Assembly: GCF_002234405.1 (NCBI RefSeq)
Contig: NZ_NMQT01000013.1
Coordinates: 1 to 64,000 of the forward strand
DNA length: 64,000 nt
Source of the DNA: Amycolatopsis thailandensis
GTDB lineage: Bacteria; Actinomycetota; Actinomycetes; Mycobacteriales; Pseudonocardiaceae
Direction of reading: 5' to 3'
Made by a program: the position numbers and the translations under genes
The notes under the pieces: generated by a model
Told to the model about the DNA's origin: nothing
The model's database searches: none
Seen by the model: only the letters and a program-made list of their open reading frames with translations
Shown here: positions 52,030 to 60,376 of the stretch, in pieces
Numbering within the stretch: position 1 is the first letter of the stretch
Layout: every line of letters begins with the position of its first letter

Positions 52030-54198
52030 TCAGCGGCCGCCGCCCATGTACTTCGGGTCCGGCTGCGGCAACGGCAGCGCTTCCTGGCCTTCGAGGATCT
52101 TCGACATCGCCCCGAACCAGGTCTGCGCCGGCGTCTTGCCGCCGAACATGTTTTCGCAGCCGCGGGTGGTCACGTTGCCCGGGCCGAGGTAGCAGAGACC
52201 GCCGTTTCCACCCTTCGGGCGGAACACCATCGCCGCGCCCGCGAGCTGCGGGGTGGCCCCGAGGTACGTTCCCGAGCCGTTGCTCTGGGTGGTTCCGGTC
52301 TTGCCCATCACCGGCCGGTTCCACTTGGCGTTGCTCGCGGCGCCGGCCGACGTGCCGCCGGGCGCGCTGTCCCGGCTCAGGCCGACGGCGAGGGTGTTGG
52401 CGAGACCTTCGGGCACCACCTGCTCGCAGGCGGCTTCCTTGACGGGCACGGGCTTTCCGTCCCGGTCGGTGACACCGGACAGCGGGGTCGGGGGGCACCA
52501 GACGCCGCCGCTCATGATCGTGGCGCCGACGTTCGCCAATTCCAGGCCGCTCAACGGAGCCGGGCCGAGGGTGAACGAGGCGTTCCCGGGCCAGCCGGGC
52601 CTCGGGCCGAACGCCTGGAGTTGACTGGCGTTGGCACCGGGGTTGTCGGATTTCGGGTCGACGGCGCCGCCGCCGAGGTTGCTGGCCATGGTGTCGCGCA
52701 TGCCGAGCTTCCGCGCCATCTCCACGATCGGCCCGGTGCTCCCGACCTTCTCCTCGAGGGCCACGAACGCGGTGTTCGGCGACGTCGCCAGCGCCTGCTG
52801 CATCGACATCTGCCCACCGGCGGGGTTGTAGTCGCCCGCGTTGCCGAGGCAGTACCAGCGCGAGCGCATGGGCGGCCCGGTCGGAGCGCATTTGTTGCCA
52901 CCACCCGCGAACACACTTGAGGTGTAGAAGTCGGGCACCGGCAGCGGACTGTTGATCCCCGCCACACCCGCTTCCAACGCGGCGGCGGCGGTGAAGACCT
53001 TGTACGCCGAGCCCGCGCCGCCGGTGTTGTAGACGCCGGAAGGCAACGCGAACGTCGTCTGGCCCTGATCTTCGTGCAGCCCGTAGTCACGGTTCGCCGC
53101 CAGCGCCACCACTTCGTGCCGATTCTTGCCCGGCTTCACCAGGGAAAGCGTGTTCGCGACGTTGTCCTGGGTCTTCTTGACCTGGGCTTCGGCCGAGATC
53201 TTGGCTTCGTGGTTCGCCCGTTCGTCCAAAGTGGTCTTGATCTGGTAGCCGCCGGTGTACAGGTCGTCCTTCGTCATGCCGTTCTTGAGGAGATAGTCCT
53301 CGACGTACTGACAGAAGAAACCGTTCTCCGTACCGGCGCCGACGCAGTTCGACGCGGGTTTCTGCGGGCCGCCTTCGACGACGCCGAGCGGCTCGGCCTT
53401 GAACCGGTCCGCGTCCACCTTCGCGAGCTTCTTGTTGTCGACCATGCGGTCCAGCACCAGGTTCCGGCGTTCGGTCGCCTTCGCCGGGCTCTTCCACGGG
53501 TCGTTGACGGCCGGGTTGTTCACCAGACCGGCCAGCAACGCCGCCTGCGGCACCGTGAGTTTTTCGACGGGCGTGTTGAAGTACGCGTTCGCGGCCGCGC
53601 CGACACCGTAGATCTCGCGCGAGAATTCGACGACGTTCAGGTAGCCGGTCAGGATCTGCATCTTGTTCAGCTTGGTTTCCAGCTGGATCGCGATGCGGGC
53701 TTCCTTCAGCTTCCGGGCGACCGACTGCTCCTGTGCGCGCTTCTGGCCCGGCTTGTCGTCCCGGTAGACGACGTTGATCAGGTAGTTCTTGACGTACTGC
53801 TGGGTCAGCGTCGACGCGCCTTGGGTGTCCCCGCCGGTGCTGTTGCTGACCGCCGCGCGCAGCGTGCCCTTCCAGTCCACCCCGTTGTGCTCGTAGAAGC
53901 GCTTGTCCTCGACCGAGATCAGCGCCCACTTCATGGCGTCGTTGATCTGCGTCTCGGTGGTGGGGATGCGGAACTGCTTGTACAGCGTCGCGATCTGCTT
54001 GCCGGTGTTGTCCGTGATCGTCGTCACCAGCGGCGGCGGAATGTCCGCGAGGTCCGAAGATGTCTTGTCGACGGTCTCGCTCGCCTGGTTGGAGAGAACG
54101 CCCGCGGCGCCCGCCACCGGGAACAACATCCCCGCGACCAGCACTCCCGCGAGCACACACAGGCCAATGAGCTTCAGCAGACCGTCCGTTTTGCGCAC
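52030..54198 (-). CDS. ponA2: Bifunctional penicillin-binding protein (class A, PonA2-like)
   Basis: The 722-residue protein has an N-terminal TM anchor (about 10-32), a GT51 domain (EDKRFYEHNGVDWKG near 96, GASTLTQQYVKN near 129) and a transpeptidase domain with SAYK near 397, SPN near 471 and GKTGTT near 630. It polymerises and crosslinks peptidoglycan outside the membrane. It ends without a PASTA domain, unlike the mycobacterial PonA2. It is divergent from the whiB gene, as in Mycobacterium. Confidence 0.92.
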   Translation of the reverse strand: MRKTDGLLKLIGLCVLAGVLVAGMLFPVAGAAGVLSNQASETVDKTSSDLADIPPPLVTTITDNTGKQIATLYKQFRIPTTETQINDAMKWALISVEDKRFYEHNGVDWKGTLRAAVSNSTGGDTQGASTLTQQYVKNYLINVVYRDDKPGQKRAQEQSVARKLKEARIAIQLETKLNKMQILTGYLNVVEFSREIYGVGAAANAYFNTPVEKLTVPQAALLAGLVNNPAVNDPWKSPAKATERRNLVLDRMVDNKKLAKVDADRFKAEPLGVVEGGPQKPASNCVGAGTENGFFCQYVEDYLLKNGMTKDDLYTGGYQIKTTLDERANHEAKISAEAQVKKTQDNVANTLSLVKPGKNRHEVVALAANRDYGLHEDQGQTTFALPSGVYNTGGAGSAYKVFTAAAALEAGVAGINSPLPVPDFYTSSVFAGGGNKCAPTGPPMRSRWYCLGNAGDYNPAGGQMSMQQALATSPNTAFVALEEKVGSTGPIVEMARKLGMRDTMASNLGGGAVDPKSDNPGANASQLQAFGPRPGWPGNASFTLGPAPLSGLELANVGATIMSGGVWCPPTPLSGVTDRDGKPVPVKEAACEQVVPEGLANTLAVGLSRDSAPGGTSAGAASNAKWNRPVMGKTGTTQSNGSGTYLGATPQLAGAAMVFRPKGGNGGLCYLGPGNVTTRGCENMFGGKTPAQTWFGAMSKILEGQEALPLPQPDPKYMGGGR

Positions 54199-54205
54199 GC
54201 GGACC

Positions 54206-54211
54206 AGGGTA
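54206..54211 (-). promoter_or_regulatory. -10 hexamer of a leaderless promoter (ponA2)
   Basis: TACCCT on the minus strand, 7 nt before GTG 54198. The divergent gap 54212-54548 also holds a 12-bp palindrome ACCCCATGGGGT (54276-54287), which may be an operator; I see no gene there. Confidence 0.55.
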
Positions 54212-54548
54212 CGCGGATCCCGTTAGCCCACCGTGACGTCACCTCGCTGTGGGTGGGGATCCGGTTACGAAACCGACCCCATGGGGTGACGGCTGGTAGT
54301 CGGAGGCATTCTAGGGCTTGGCGGAGGGAACCGAGGGCCCTTACAGTCCGTCAACGTCTCACGTATGAAAAAGCCGACAGACGGGTGAGTGCGAGCGGCA
54401 GTCGCATTCGACCGAACGGAGGCACCCGGCACCGGGGAGGTGCCGGCTCAACCGACGTGAGCAACAGGGAGACACGCTCATGGGGGCAGGAGCGCAGGCT
54501 TTTCGTCCTCCCGTGGTGTGTCGAACACCAGGGTAGGGAGCTGGGGGT

Positions 54549-54866
54549 ATGGAAACCAACCAGTCGAGCTGGCGAGTCAATGCGTCGTGCCGCGACACCG
54601 ATCCGGACGGCTTGTTCGTCCGGGGGGCGGAACAGAACCGGGCCAAGGCGGTCTGCCTCGGTTGCCCGGTCAGGACGGAATGCCTCGCCGAAGCGCTCGA
54701 TGGCCGGATCAACTTCGGCATCTGGGGAGGTATGACTGAACGGGAACGGCGGGCGCTGCTGAGGCGGCGGCCGGACGTTTCCAGCTGGGCGGACCTGCTT
54801 GAAGCGGCGAAGCGCAGTTTCACCGGGATCGACGAAGAGGAAGACGTACGCGTCCGAGTCTCGTGA
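54549..54866 (+). CDS. whiB4: WhiB family iron-sulfur regulator (WhiB4-like)
   Basis: The 105-residue protein has the four cluster cysteines (ASCRDTDPD near 14; AVCLGCPVRTEC at about 36, 39 and 45) and the GIWGGMTERERRAL turn followed by basic residues. It binds a 4Fe-4S cluster and acts as a redox-sensing regulator. The WhiB4 call comes from its place between ponA2-like and ArsA-like genes, as in M. tuberculosis. AGGGAG precedes ATG. Confidence 0.88.
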   Translation: METNQSSWRVNASCRDTDPDGLFVRGAEQNRAKAVCLGCPVRTECLAEALDGRINFGIWGGMTERERRALLRRRPDVSSWADLLEAAKRSFTGIDEEEDVRVRVS

Positions 54867-54873
54867 TCATGAT

Positions 54874-54927
54874 TCCGTGAAGGGCCCCTTCCCCGAGTCC
54901 AAGGTGGGGAAGAGGTCCTTCACGGAG
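54874..54927. repeat. Family C-like palindrome between whiB4 and the ATPase gene
   Basis: TCCGTGAAGGGCCCC on the left pairs with the inverse near CCTTCACGGA on the right, with a mismatched centre (CCTTCCCC/GGGGAAG). It fills the convergent gap. Confidence 0.75.
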
Positions 54928-54929
54928 GA

Positions 54930-56063
54930 TCAGGACTGAGTCGCCAAGCGCGTGCCGATGTCGCGCAGGCCTTCGAGATCGTGCACGTCACTGGGGAGCG
55001 CGGGCACCCGCACCAGCGGGACCTCGGGATGCGCCCGCGTGAACCTGGCGAGCAGCCGCGTCTCCCGTTCGGCCAGCGCGACCCGGTCCGCGTGCAGGCG
55101 GAGGACGGCTTCGGCCAGCGGTGCGCCGGTCTTGCCCTTCGCGAGCTGCTCGGCGGCGGCGACGGCTTCCGCACTGGACAGCGGGGCGAGCACCGGATGC
55201 GTCCGGTTCGCGACCAGCCCGGCCAGCGGCATGCTCTCTTCCGAAAGCCGCTCCACGAAGTAGGACGCCTCGCGCAGCGCGTCCGGCTCCGGCGCGGCCA
55301 CCACCAGGAACGACGTCCCGCCGGACCGCAGCAGCTCGGACGTCTTGCGCGCGCGTTCGCGGAAGCCGCCGAACATGCTGTCGAAGGCCTGCATGAACGC
55401 CGAAGCGTCGGTCAGCAACTGGCCGCCGATGATCGTCGAGACGGCCTTCGCGAACATCGAGAACCCGGCGTTGACGACCTTGCGCAGACCCCAGCCGCCC
55501 GCTTTCGCGGGCCCGGTGAGCAGCCGGATCATCCGGCCGTCGAGCGCGCTGGAAAGCCGCGTCGGCGCGTCGAGGAAGTCCAAAGCGGACCGGCTCGGCG
55601 GCGTGTCGACGATGATCAGGTCCCACTCGTCGGTGGCCGCGAGCTGCCCCAGCTTCTCCATCGCCATGTACTCCTGCGTGCCGGAGAAGGACGTGGAAAT
55701 GGTCTGGTAGAAGGGGTTCTGCAAGAGCTGTTCGGCGCGTTCCGGGCCGGCGTGCACGCGCACCATGTCGTCGAAGGTGCGGCGCATGTCGAGCATCATC
55801 GCCCAGAGCTCGCCCTTGGGCTCGAAGCCTTCGACCTTCACCTGCTTCGGGTGGTTGCCCAGTTCGCGCAGGCCGAGCGCCTGCGCCAGCCGCCGCGCCG
55901 GGTCGATGGTGAGCACCACCGTCTGCCGTCCGCGTTCGGCCGCGCGCAACGCCAGCGCCGCCGCGGTGGTCGTCTTGCCGACGCCGCCGGATCCGCAGCA
56001 GACGATGACCCGGCTCTCCGGATCGTCGATCAGCTTGTCGATCTCCAGGATGTCGTCCGGCAT
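54930..56063 (-). CDS. ArsA/GET3-like ATPase, second subunit (BagB-like)
   Basis: The 377-residue protein has [16 protein letters not shown] near 22 (deviant Walker A), [13 protein letters not shown] near 51, and [15 protein letters not shown] near 149 (switch region). It pairs with the neighbouring ATPase as in mycobacterial Rv3679-Rv3680, which form a heteromeric anion-type ATPase. ATG overlaps the upstream stop by 1 bp. It may target or energise an unknown client; no ArsB channel is encoded nearby. Confidence 0.88.
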   Translation of the reverse strand: MPDDILEIDKLIDDPESRVIVCCGSGGVGKTTTAAALALRAAERGRQTVVLTIDPARRLAQALGLRELGNHPKQVKVEGFEPKGELWAMMLDMRRTFDDMVRVHAGPERAEQLLQNPFYQTISTSFSGTQEYMAMEKLGQLAATDEWDLIIVDTPPSRSALDFLDAPTRLSSALDGRMIRLLTGPAKAGGWGLRKVVNAGFSMFAKAVSTIIGGQLLTDASAFMQAFDSMFGGFRERARKTSELLRSGGTSFLVVAAPEPDALREASYFVERLSEESMPLAGLVANRTHPVLAPLSSAEAVAAAEQLAKGKTGAPLAEAVLRLHADRVALAERETRLLARFTRAHPEVPLVRVPALPSDVHDLEGLRDIGTRLATQS

Positions 56064-57067
56064 CAGCGCACCCCCTGCTCGGTCAGCGCTTCGGCGAGGT
56101 CGTAGAGCGCCGCGACGTCGACCCCGTCGGTCAGATCCGGCAGTTCGAGACCCGGCAGGTCCGCTTCGGACAGCTGTTCACGGGCGCGTTGCTCGGCCGC
56201 GACCCGGACGGCGTGCTCGACGGTCTCCTCGACCAGCGCGTCGAGCGTGGTTTCGGGCAGGTCCAGCCCGGCCGACGCGAGCCCGGCGCGGACGCGTGAG
56301 GCGTCGACGCGGCCGTCCGCGGCGGCCAGCACCGAACGGGCGGGCAGTCGCGGCGGGCGGACCCGGTTGACCAGCACCGCGCCGGGGCGCAGATCCGCGC
56401 CGTCGAGTTCGGCGACCGCTTCGACGGTCTCCCGCACCGGCATCTCTTCCAGCAGCGTCACCAGGTGGACGGCGGTCTCGCCGGAATGCAGCAGCCGGAC
56501 GACGCCGTCGGCCTGACCGCGGATCGGGCCGGTCTTGGCGAGATCGGTCAGGGCCTTGGTGACGTCGAGGAACTTCACGACCCGGCCGGTGGGCGGCGAG
56601 TCGACGACGACGGCGTCATAGGTGTGGCGGCCGTCCGACTCGGTGCGGCCGACGCATTCCTTGATCTTCCCGGTGAGCAGGACGTCGCGCAGACCCGGCG
56701 CGAGCGTGGTGGCGAACTCGATCGCGCCCATCCGCCGCAGCGTCCGGCCCGCGAAGCCGAGGTTGTAGAACATTTCGAAGTATTCGAGGAGCGCGGCCTC
56801 GACGTCGATGTGCAGCGCGCGCAGCTCACCGCCGCCGGGGACGGCCGCGATGCGCTGCTCGGCGTACGGCAGCGGCTCGGTGTCGAAGAGCTGGGCGATG
56901 CCCTGGCGCCCTTCGACCTCGATCAGCAGAACCCGGCGCCCGCCCTTGGCGAGCGCGAGGCCCAAGGACGCGGCGAGCGTGGTCTTGCCCGTCCCGCCCT
57001 TACCGGTGACGAAATGCAGCCTGGCTCTCGCGAGTTCGTCGGTCCAGCCGGCAAGGGGAGTGCTCAC
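56063..57067 (-). CDS. ArsA/GET3-like ATPase, first subunit (BagA-like)
   Basis: The 334-residue protein has [17 protein letters not shown] near 17 (deviant Walker A with the signature Lys), [15 protein letters not shown] near 47 and [16 protein letters not shown] near 154. I choose GTG 57067 over 57076 because TAGGGT (minus, 57075-57080) lies 7 nt upstream and overlaps the earlier start. It is coupled to the second ATPase. Confidence 0.88.
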   Translation of the reverse strand: MSTPLAGWTDELARARLHFVTGKGGTGKTTLAASLGLALAKGGRRVLLIEVEGRQGIAQLFDTEPLPYAEQRIAAVPGGGELRALHIDVEAALLEYFEMFYNLGFAGRTLRRMGAIEFATTLAPGLRDVLLTGKIKECVGRTESDGRHTYDAVVVDSPPTGRVVKFLDVTKALTDLAKTGPIRGQADGVVRLLHSGETAVHLVTLLEEMPVRETVEAVAELDGADLRPGAVLVNRVRPPRLPARSVLAAADGRVDASRVRAGLASAGLDLPETTLDALVEETVEHAVRVAAEQRAREQLSEADLPGLELPDLTDGVDVAALYDLAEALTEQGVR

Positions 57068-57074
57068 CGGTCCC

Positions 57075-57080
57075 ACCCTA
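57075..57080 (-). promoter_or_regulatory. -10 hexamer of a leaderless promoter (BagA-like gene)
   Basis: TAGGGT on the minus strand, 7 nt before GTG 57067. Confidence 0.55.
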
Positions 57081-57089
57081 ATTGAGCCC

Positions 57090-57338
57090 TCAGCTCGCCA
57101 GCATCATGACGCCGAGCGCAGCGGCGACCACGGCGACGATGGCCCAGGTCAGGACGGTGGGCAGCACCGTGAGCATCACCACACCGAGCAGCAAGAGGAC
57201 CACGAAGGCCACCGCGCCGGTGATCGCGACCGCTCCCGAGCTGTTCCGGCGGTCCCGCGCCTTGGCCATCAGGACCAGCACCAGCGGCAGCCCGGCCGCG
57301 GCGAGCAGGACGGTCGCGACCACACGCCAGGTCTCCAC
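57090..57338 (-). CDS. Small two-TM membrane protein
   Basis: The 82-residue protein has two long hydrophobic helices (about 4-23 and 34-78, possibly split into three) with a short basic loop (AKARDRRNS). GTG 57338 is chosen because TACGGT (minus, 57346-57351) lies 7 nt upstream; GTG 57347 is also possible. It lies upstream of the ATPase pair on the same strand and could be a membrane partner for them, but this is only inference. Confidence 0.6.
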   Translation of the reverse strand: METWRVVATVLLAAAGLPLVLVLMAKARDRRNSSGAVAITGAVAFVVLLLLGVVMLTVLPTVLTWAIVAVVAAALGVMMLAS

Positions 57339-57360
57339 GGACCCCACCGTAGCGGTGACC

Positions 57361-57996
57361 TAGGTACATGAAGGCCCCCTTCCTGTACCTAGGCGCAAGG
57401 GTCTCGGCAAAAGTCGCCTCTCCGCTGGCCAGGGAGGTTGCGAAAGCCACTTTCGCAACCTTCAACGTTGCGAAAGTGGCTTTCGCGACACGGTGCACTG
57501 AGCCCACTGAATCCCCCGGGTGCCGGACCGGCGCGATCCCGACACCACACCCACGCACAGAGCGGCCCCAGTGGTCGTGAGTGGCGCTTCGGACCTTGAT
57601 CAACGGAAGATCGGGGACGTTGAGTGTCCCGGATCTTCCGTTGATCAAGGTCATGTCGGCCAGGACCAGTGACAGACGAGGTGACGGGGGAAGATCCCGG
57701 ACGCTCAACGGCCGGAATTCTCCCCCGTCGACCACACCACCTTCCAGCAGCACGACGAAACAGGCCCCACCGACGACAGACCCAGGACGTGCACCGCCCC
57801 AACTCCCACACCAACCAGACCGAGCGTGGAAGATCCGGGACGTTCAACGTCCCAAATCCTCCACACTCGCAGGTCCACACCAGTGGGTAGGTAAATACGG
57901 GTCCGCCAGAACCCGAAACGCCACTCACGACACCCGCCTATGCGACTTTGCCGAGACCCTGGCGTTAGGCGCGAGGAAGGGGGCCTTCAGGTACTT
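57361..57996. repeat. Nested palindromic island, about 630 bp
   Basis: The outer shell is split family A (left 57363-57399, right about 57965-57996), continued by GGGTCTCGGCAAAAGTCGC on the left matching GCGACTTTGCCGAGACCC on the right. Inside are a family D palindrome (57437-57489), a dyad GACCTTGATCAACGGAAG (57592-57652), and GGGACGTTCAACGTCCC (about 57837). GTCGTGAGTGGCG (57574) is inverted near 57920. I see no credible gene. The island follows the lipase gene's stop (58005). Confidence 0.8.
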
Positions 57997-58004
57997 GGAG
58001 TGGG

Positions 58005-58949
58005 TCAGCTCCCGATGGGCGTCGCGGGCACGCACGGCACCGGCTTCGCGTGCGCCGGGTCGAGCGCGTTGAGGACGTGCCCGGCCGCGTTGCGGTCGGC
58101 GGCGACCCCGGCGTGCTCGGCCAGGTCCAGCAGGCAGCTGTCCTGGAGGACGATGTTCTTCACGTTCGGGCCCTTGCCCATCCCGCTCGTGTACGGGACG
58201 ACGGCTTCGTCGTAGCGGGTCATGATGTTCGTGTAGGTCACTCCCGGCTGGAAGACGCCGTTGCCCGAGTGCAGGTTCGTGAGGAATTCCGAGCCGCGCA
58301 GGAACTGACGGCACGAGCCGCAGACCGGGTCGAGGATCCCGTTGAACCCGGGCGCCAGCCCCAGCGCGCTCGCGAGCGCGTAGAGATGTGACGCGCCGAA
58401 CAACGTCGTGCCGTCCCACAGCGGGGTCAGGCTCACGTACTTGTCCACTTTGGACGCGCCGCCGAGGAACTTCACATAGTAAGAAGGCATCAGCGTGCCC
58501 TCGGAATGCCCGAGGATGTCCACCTTGGACGCCCCGGTCGCGCCGAGCACCTTGTCGACGAACGCCGAGAGCTCCTTCGCGCTCTGCTCCATCGGCAGGA
58601 GGCCGCCGGGCTGGTAGATCGGCAGCGGCTTCCCGGTTATCCCGTAGGTCAGGGAGAAGACGCAGTACCCGTCGTTCTTGAGCAGCGGGCCGAACGTCTG
58701 CCAGTTCACCGTCTGGTTGGCGCCGAGGCCGTGGGTGAGCACGACCGGGTTCGGATGCGCCTCGCCCGGACGGCAGCCGAAGTCGTTCGCGCCGGGAGGC
58801 GGGCCGCCGGGGTTCGCCGCCTGCGCGGGCAGTGCCGCCGCGAGTGTCCACGGAACGGGGAGTTTCTCGTCGGCGTACGCCGCTGAAGCGCAGATCAGGG
58901 CAAGGGCCGCGGCCAGGCAGGCGACGGCGAGGGACTTCGTTGTCCGCAT
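58005..58949 (-). CDS. Secreted lipase-like alpha/beta hydrolase
   Basis: The 314-residue protein has a signal peptide (about 1-27, ending SAAYA). It carries PVVLTHGLGANQTVNWQTF near 70 (oxyanion), the nucleophile in LGHSEGTLMPS near 150 and a likely His in DLAEHAGVAAD near 282. Four or more cysteines suggest disulfides outside the cell. It resembles actinobacterial extracellular lipases. A TACTCCCGAGTA palindrome lies 15 bp before the ATG. Confidence 0.88.
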   Translation of the reverse strand: MRTTKSLAVACLAAALALICASAAYADEKLPVPWTLAAALPAQAANPGGPPPGANDFGCRPGEAHPNPVVLTHGLGANQTVNWQTFGPLLKNDGYCVFSLTYGITGKPLPIYQPGGLLPMEQSAKELSAFVDKVLGATGASKVDILGHSEGTLMPSYYVKFLGGASKVDKYVSLTPLWDGTTLFGASHLYALASALGLAPGFNGILDPVCGSCRQFLRGSEFLTNLHSGNGVFQPGVTYTNIMTRYDEAVVPYTSGMGKGPNVKNIVLQDSCLLDLAEHAGVAADRNAAGHVLNALDPAHAKPVPCVPATPIGS

Positions 58950-58963
58950 GTCAACGTCCTATC

Positions 58964-58975
58964 TACTCCCGAGTA
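58964..58975. promoter_or_regulatory. Operator candidate before the lipase gene
   Basis: TACTCCCGAGTA, followed by GGT, 15 bp before the start. It resembles the site before the esterase gene at 43070 and may bind the same regulator. Confidence 0.5.
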
Positions 58976-59065
58976 GGTGTGAAGTGAAACACATCGGCGG
59001 GAAATCGGCGAGCCGGTCACGAGAGGGTTTGCCGCATGTGTGTCGGGCGCCCTTGCCGGTTTGGC

Positions 59066-59071
59066 TACGCT
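59066..59071 (+). promoter_or_regulatory. -10 hexamer of a leaderless promoter (DUF4177 gene)
   Basis: TACGCT, 7 nt before ATG 59079. It chooses this start over one at 59040. Confidence 0.58.
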
Positions 59072-59078
59072 CCCGGAC

Positions 59079-59240
59079 ATGAGCGCCACCAAGTGGGAGT
59101 ACGCGACCGTCCCCCTGTTGATCCACGCCACCAAGCAGATCCTCGACCAGTGGGGCGAGGACGGCTGGGAGCTCGTCACCGTGCTCCCGAACCCGACCGG
59201 CGAGCAGCACGTCGCCTACCTCAAACGAGCCAAGAACTGA
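59079..59240 (+). CDS. DUF4177 family small protein
   Basis: The 53-residue protein (SATKWEYATVPLLIHATKQI, then QWGEDGWELVTVLPNP) has the WEY...GWELV pattern of DUF4177. It sits 12 bp before ridA, as in mycobacteria (Rv3678A-Rv3678c). Function unknown. Confidence 0.85.
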   Translation: MSATKWEYATVPLLIHATKQILDQWGEDGWELVTVLPNPTGEQHVAYLKRAKN

Positions 59241-59252
59241 GGGATTGAAGCC

Positions 59253-59708
59253 ATGACCTGGAGCGATCGACTCGCCGAGCTCGGTATCGAACTGCCCGGC
59301 GTCGCCGCACCGCTGGCGGCTTACGTGCCCGCCGTCCGTACCGGTTCGCACGTCTACACGTCCGGGCAGCTGCCCTTCGTCAAGGGCGAGCTCGAAGCGA
59401 CCGGCAAGGTCGGCGCCGAGGTCAGCCCCGAAGAGGCGAAGCAGTACGCGCGGACGTCGATCCTCAACGCCCTCGCCGCGGTCGACTCGGTCGTCGGGAT
59501 CGACAACATCGCGCGAGTGGTCAAGGTCGTCGGTTTCGTGGCGTCGGCGGAAGGCTTCACCGGTCAGCCCGCGGTCATCAACGGGGCGTCCGAGCTGCTC
59601 GGGGAGATCTTCGGCGAGGCGGGCATCCACGCCCGGTCGGCCGTCGGGGTCGCCGAGCTGCCGATCGGGGCGCCGGTCGAGATCGAACTGATCGTGGAGG
59701 TGAAGTAG
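59253..59708 (+). CDS. ridA: RidA family protein
   Basis: The 151-residue protein belongs to the RidA/YjgF/UK114 family, which hydrolyses reactive enamine/imine intermediates. It shows GSHVYTSGQLPFVKGE near 30, TSILNALAAVDSVVG near 68 and a C-terminal AVGVAELPIGAPVEIELIV. The catalytic Arg of the archetype appears replaced near HARSAVGVAELP, so it is a divergent subgroup. It starts 12 bp after the DUF4177 gene and directly abuts the next gene. Confidence 0.92.
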   Translation: MTWSDRLAELGIELPGVAAPLAAYVPAVRTGSHVYTSGQLPFVKGELEATGKVGAEVSPEEAKQYARTSILNALAAVDSVVGIDNIARVVKVVGFVASAEGFTGQPAVINGASELLGEIFGEAGIHARSAVGVAELPIGAPVEIELIVEVK

Positions 59709-60338
59709 ATGGATCCGGACATCGAGAAGTCCTCGCACGAGCTCCTGCTCCGGCTGGCGGGACGCCTGCCGGACCAGCTCCTGTGGCGGTTCCGCGACTG
59801 GCTGGGCGAGGGCGCGATGGGCACGCTCGCGCGGACCCTGCCCCGGTCTTTGCTTAAGCACAGGATCGACCTGGATCAAACCGAGTATCGCCTGCTAGTC
59901 GCCGGGCTCATTCCTCACGGAGCCGACTGGCATCAGGTGAGTTCCACCCTGGGGGTAGACGACGTCACCGAGACCAGGTACACATTCACGCAGAGTGCGC
60001 CCGAATGGGTGAACTCCGTCGACTCTGTGTCCGTATTGATCCACGCAACGCTGCGGGGACGGCCGGATGTGGGTGAAGTGCGGCAAAGCTGGCGACACCT
60101 CGGTGTGGTCGGCGAGGGTGGGGCGAAACGAGTCCTCCTGGTCACGGCGCTGAACGGGCTCCCGAGGCTGACCGGCGAACTGCAGCGCGTCCTGCGCGTG
60201 CTCGGTGACGAGGAGCCCGGCGTCGAGGTTCTCCCGCCGAGCATCGACCTCACCGGCTATCACCGCACCGCGCTCGCCAACTCCGAGCTGGTCTGTGTGG
60301 GCGCGGTGGACACCGGAAGTCGGCTGGTCGCCGCTTAA
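59709..60338 (+). CDS. Uncharacterised protein, paralogue of the next gene (short form)
   Basis: The 209-residue soluble protein starts right after the ridA stop. It shares a pattern with the next gene: LLLRLAGRLPDQLL near 13, FTQSAPEW near 88, RPDVGEVRQSWR near 112 and KRVLLVTALNG near 134. The likely fold is a helical N-domain (about 1-65) and an alpha/beta C-domain. I do not recognise the family. It belongs to the ridA operon. Confidence 0.75.
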   Translation: MDPDIEKSSHELLLRLAGRLPDQLLWRFRDWLGEGAMGTLARTLPRSLLKHRIDLDQTEYRLLVAGLIPHGADWHQVSSTLGVDDVTETRYTFTQSAPEWVNSVDSVSVLIHATLRGRPDVGEVRQSWRHLGVVGEGGAKRVLLVTALNGLPRLTGELQRVLRVLGDEEPGVEVLPPSIDLTGYHRTALANSELVCVGAVDTGSRLVAA

Positions 60339-60376
60339 CGCTCGCACCACCAGGCGAGCCGGGAGGGAGCAGAGCA

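Noticed and set aside
57389..57928. 179-codon minus-strand frame in the palindrome island
   Set aside because: It simply reads through several palindromes; the product repeats palindrome-derived words and has no domain.
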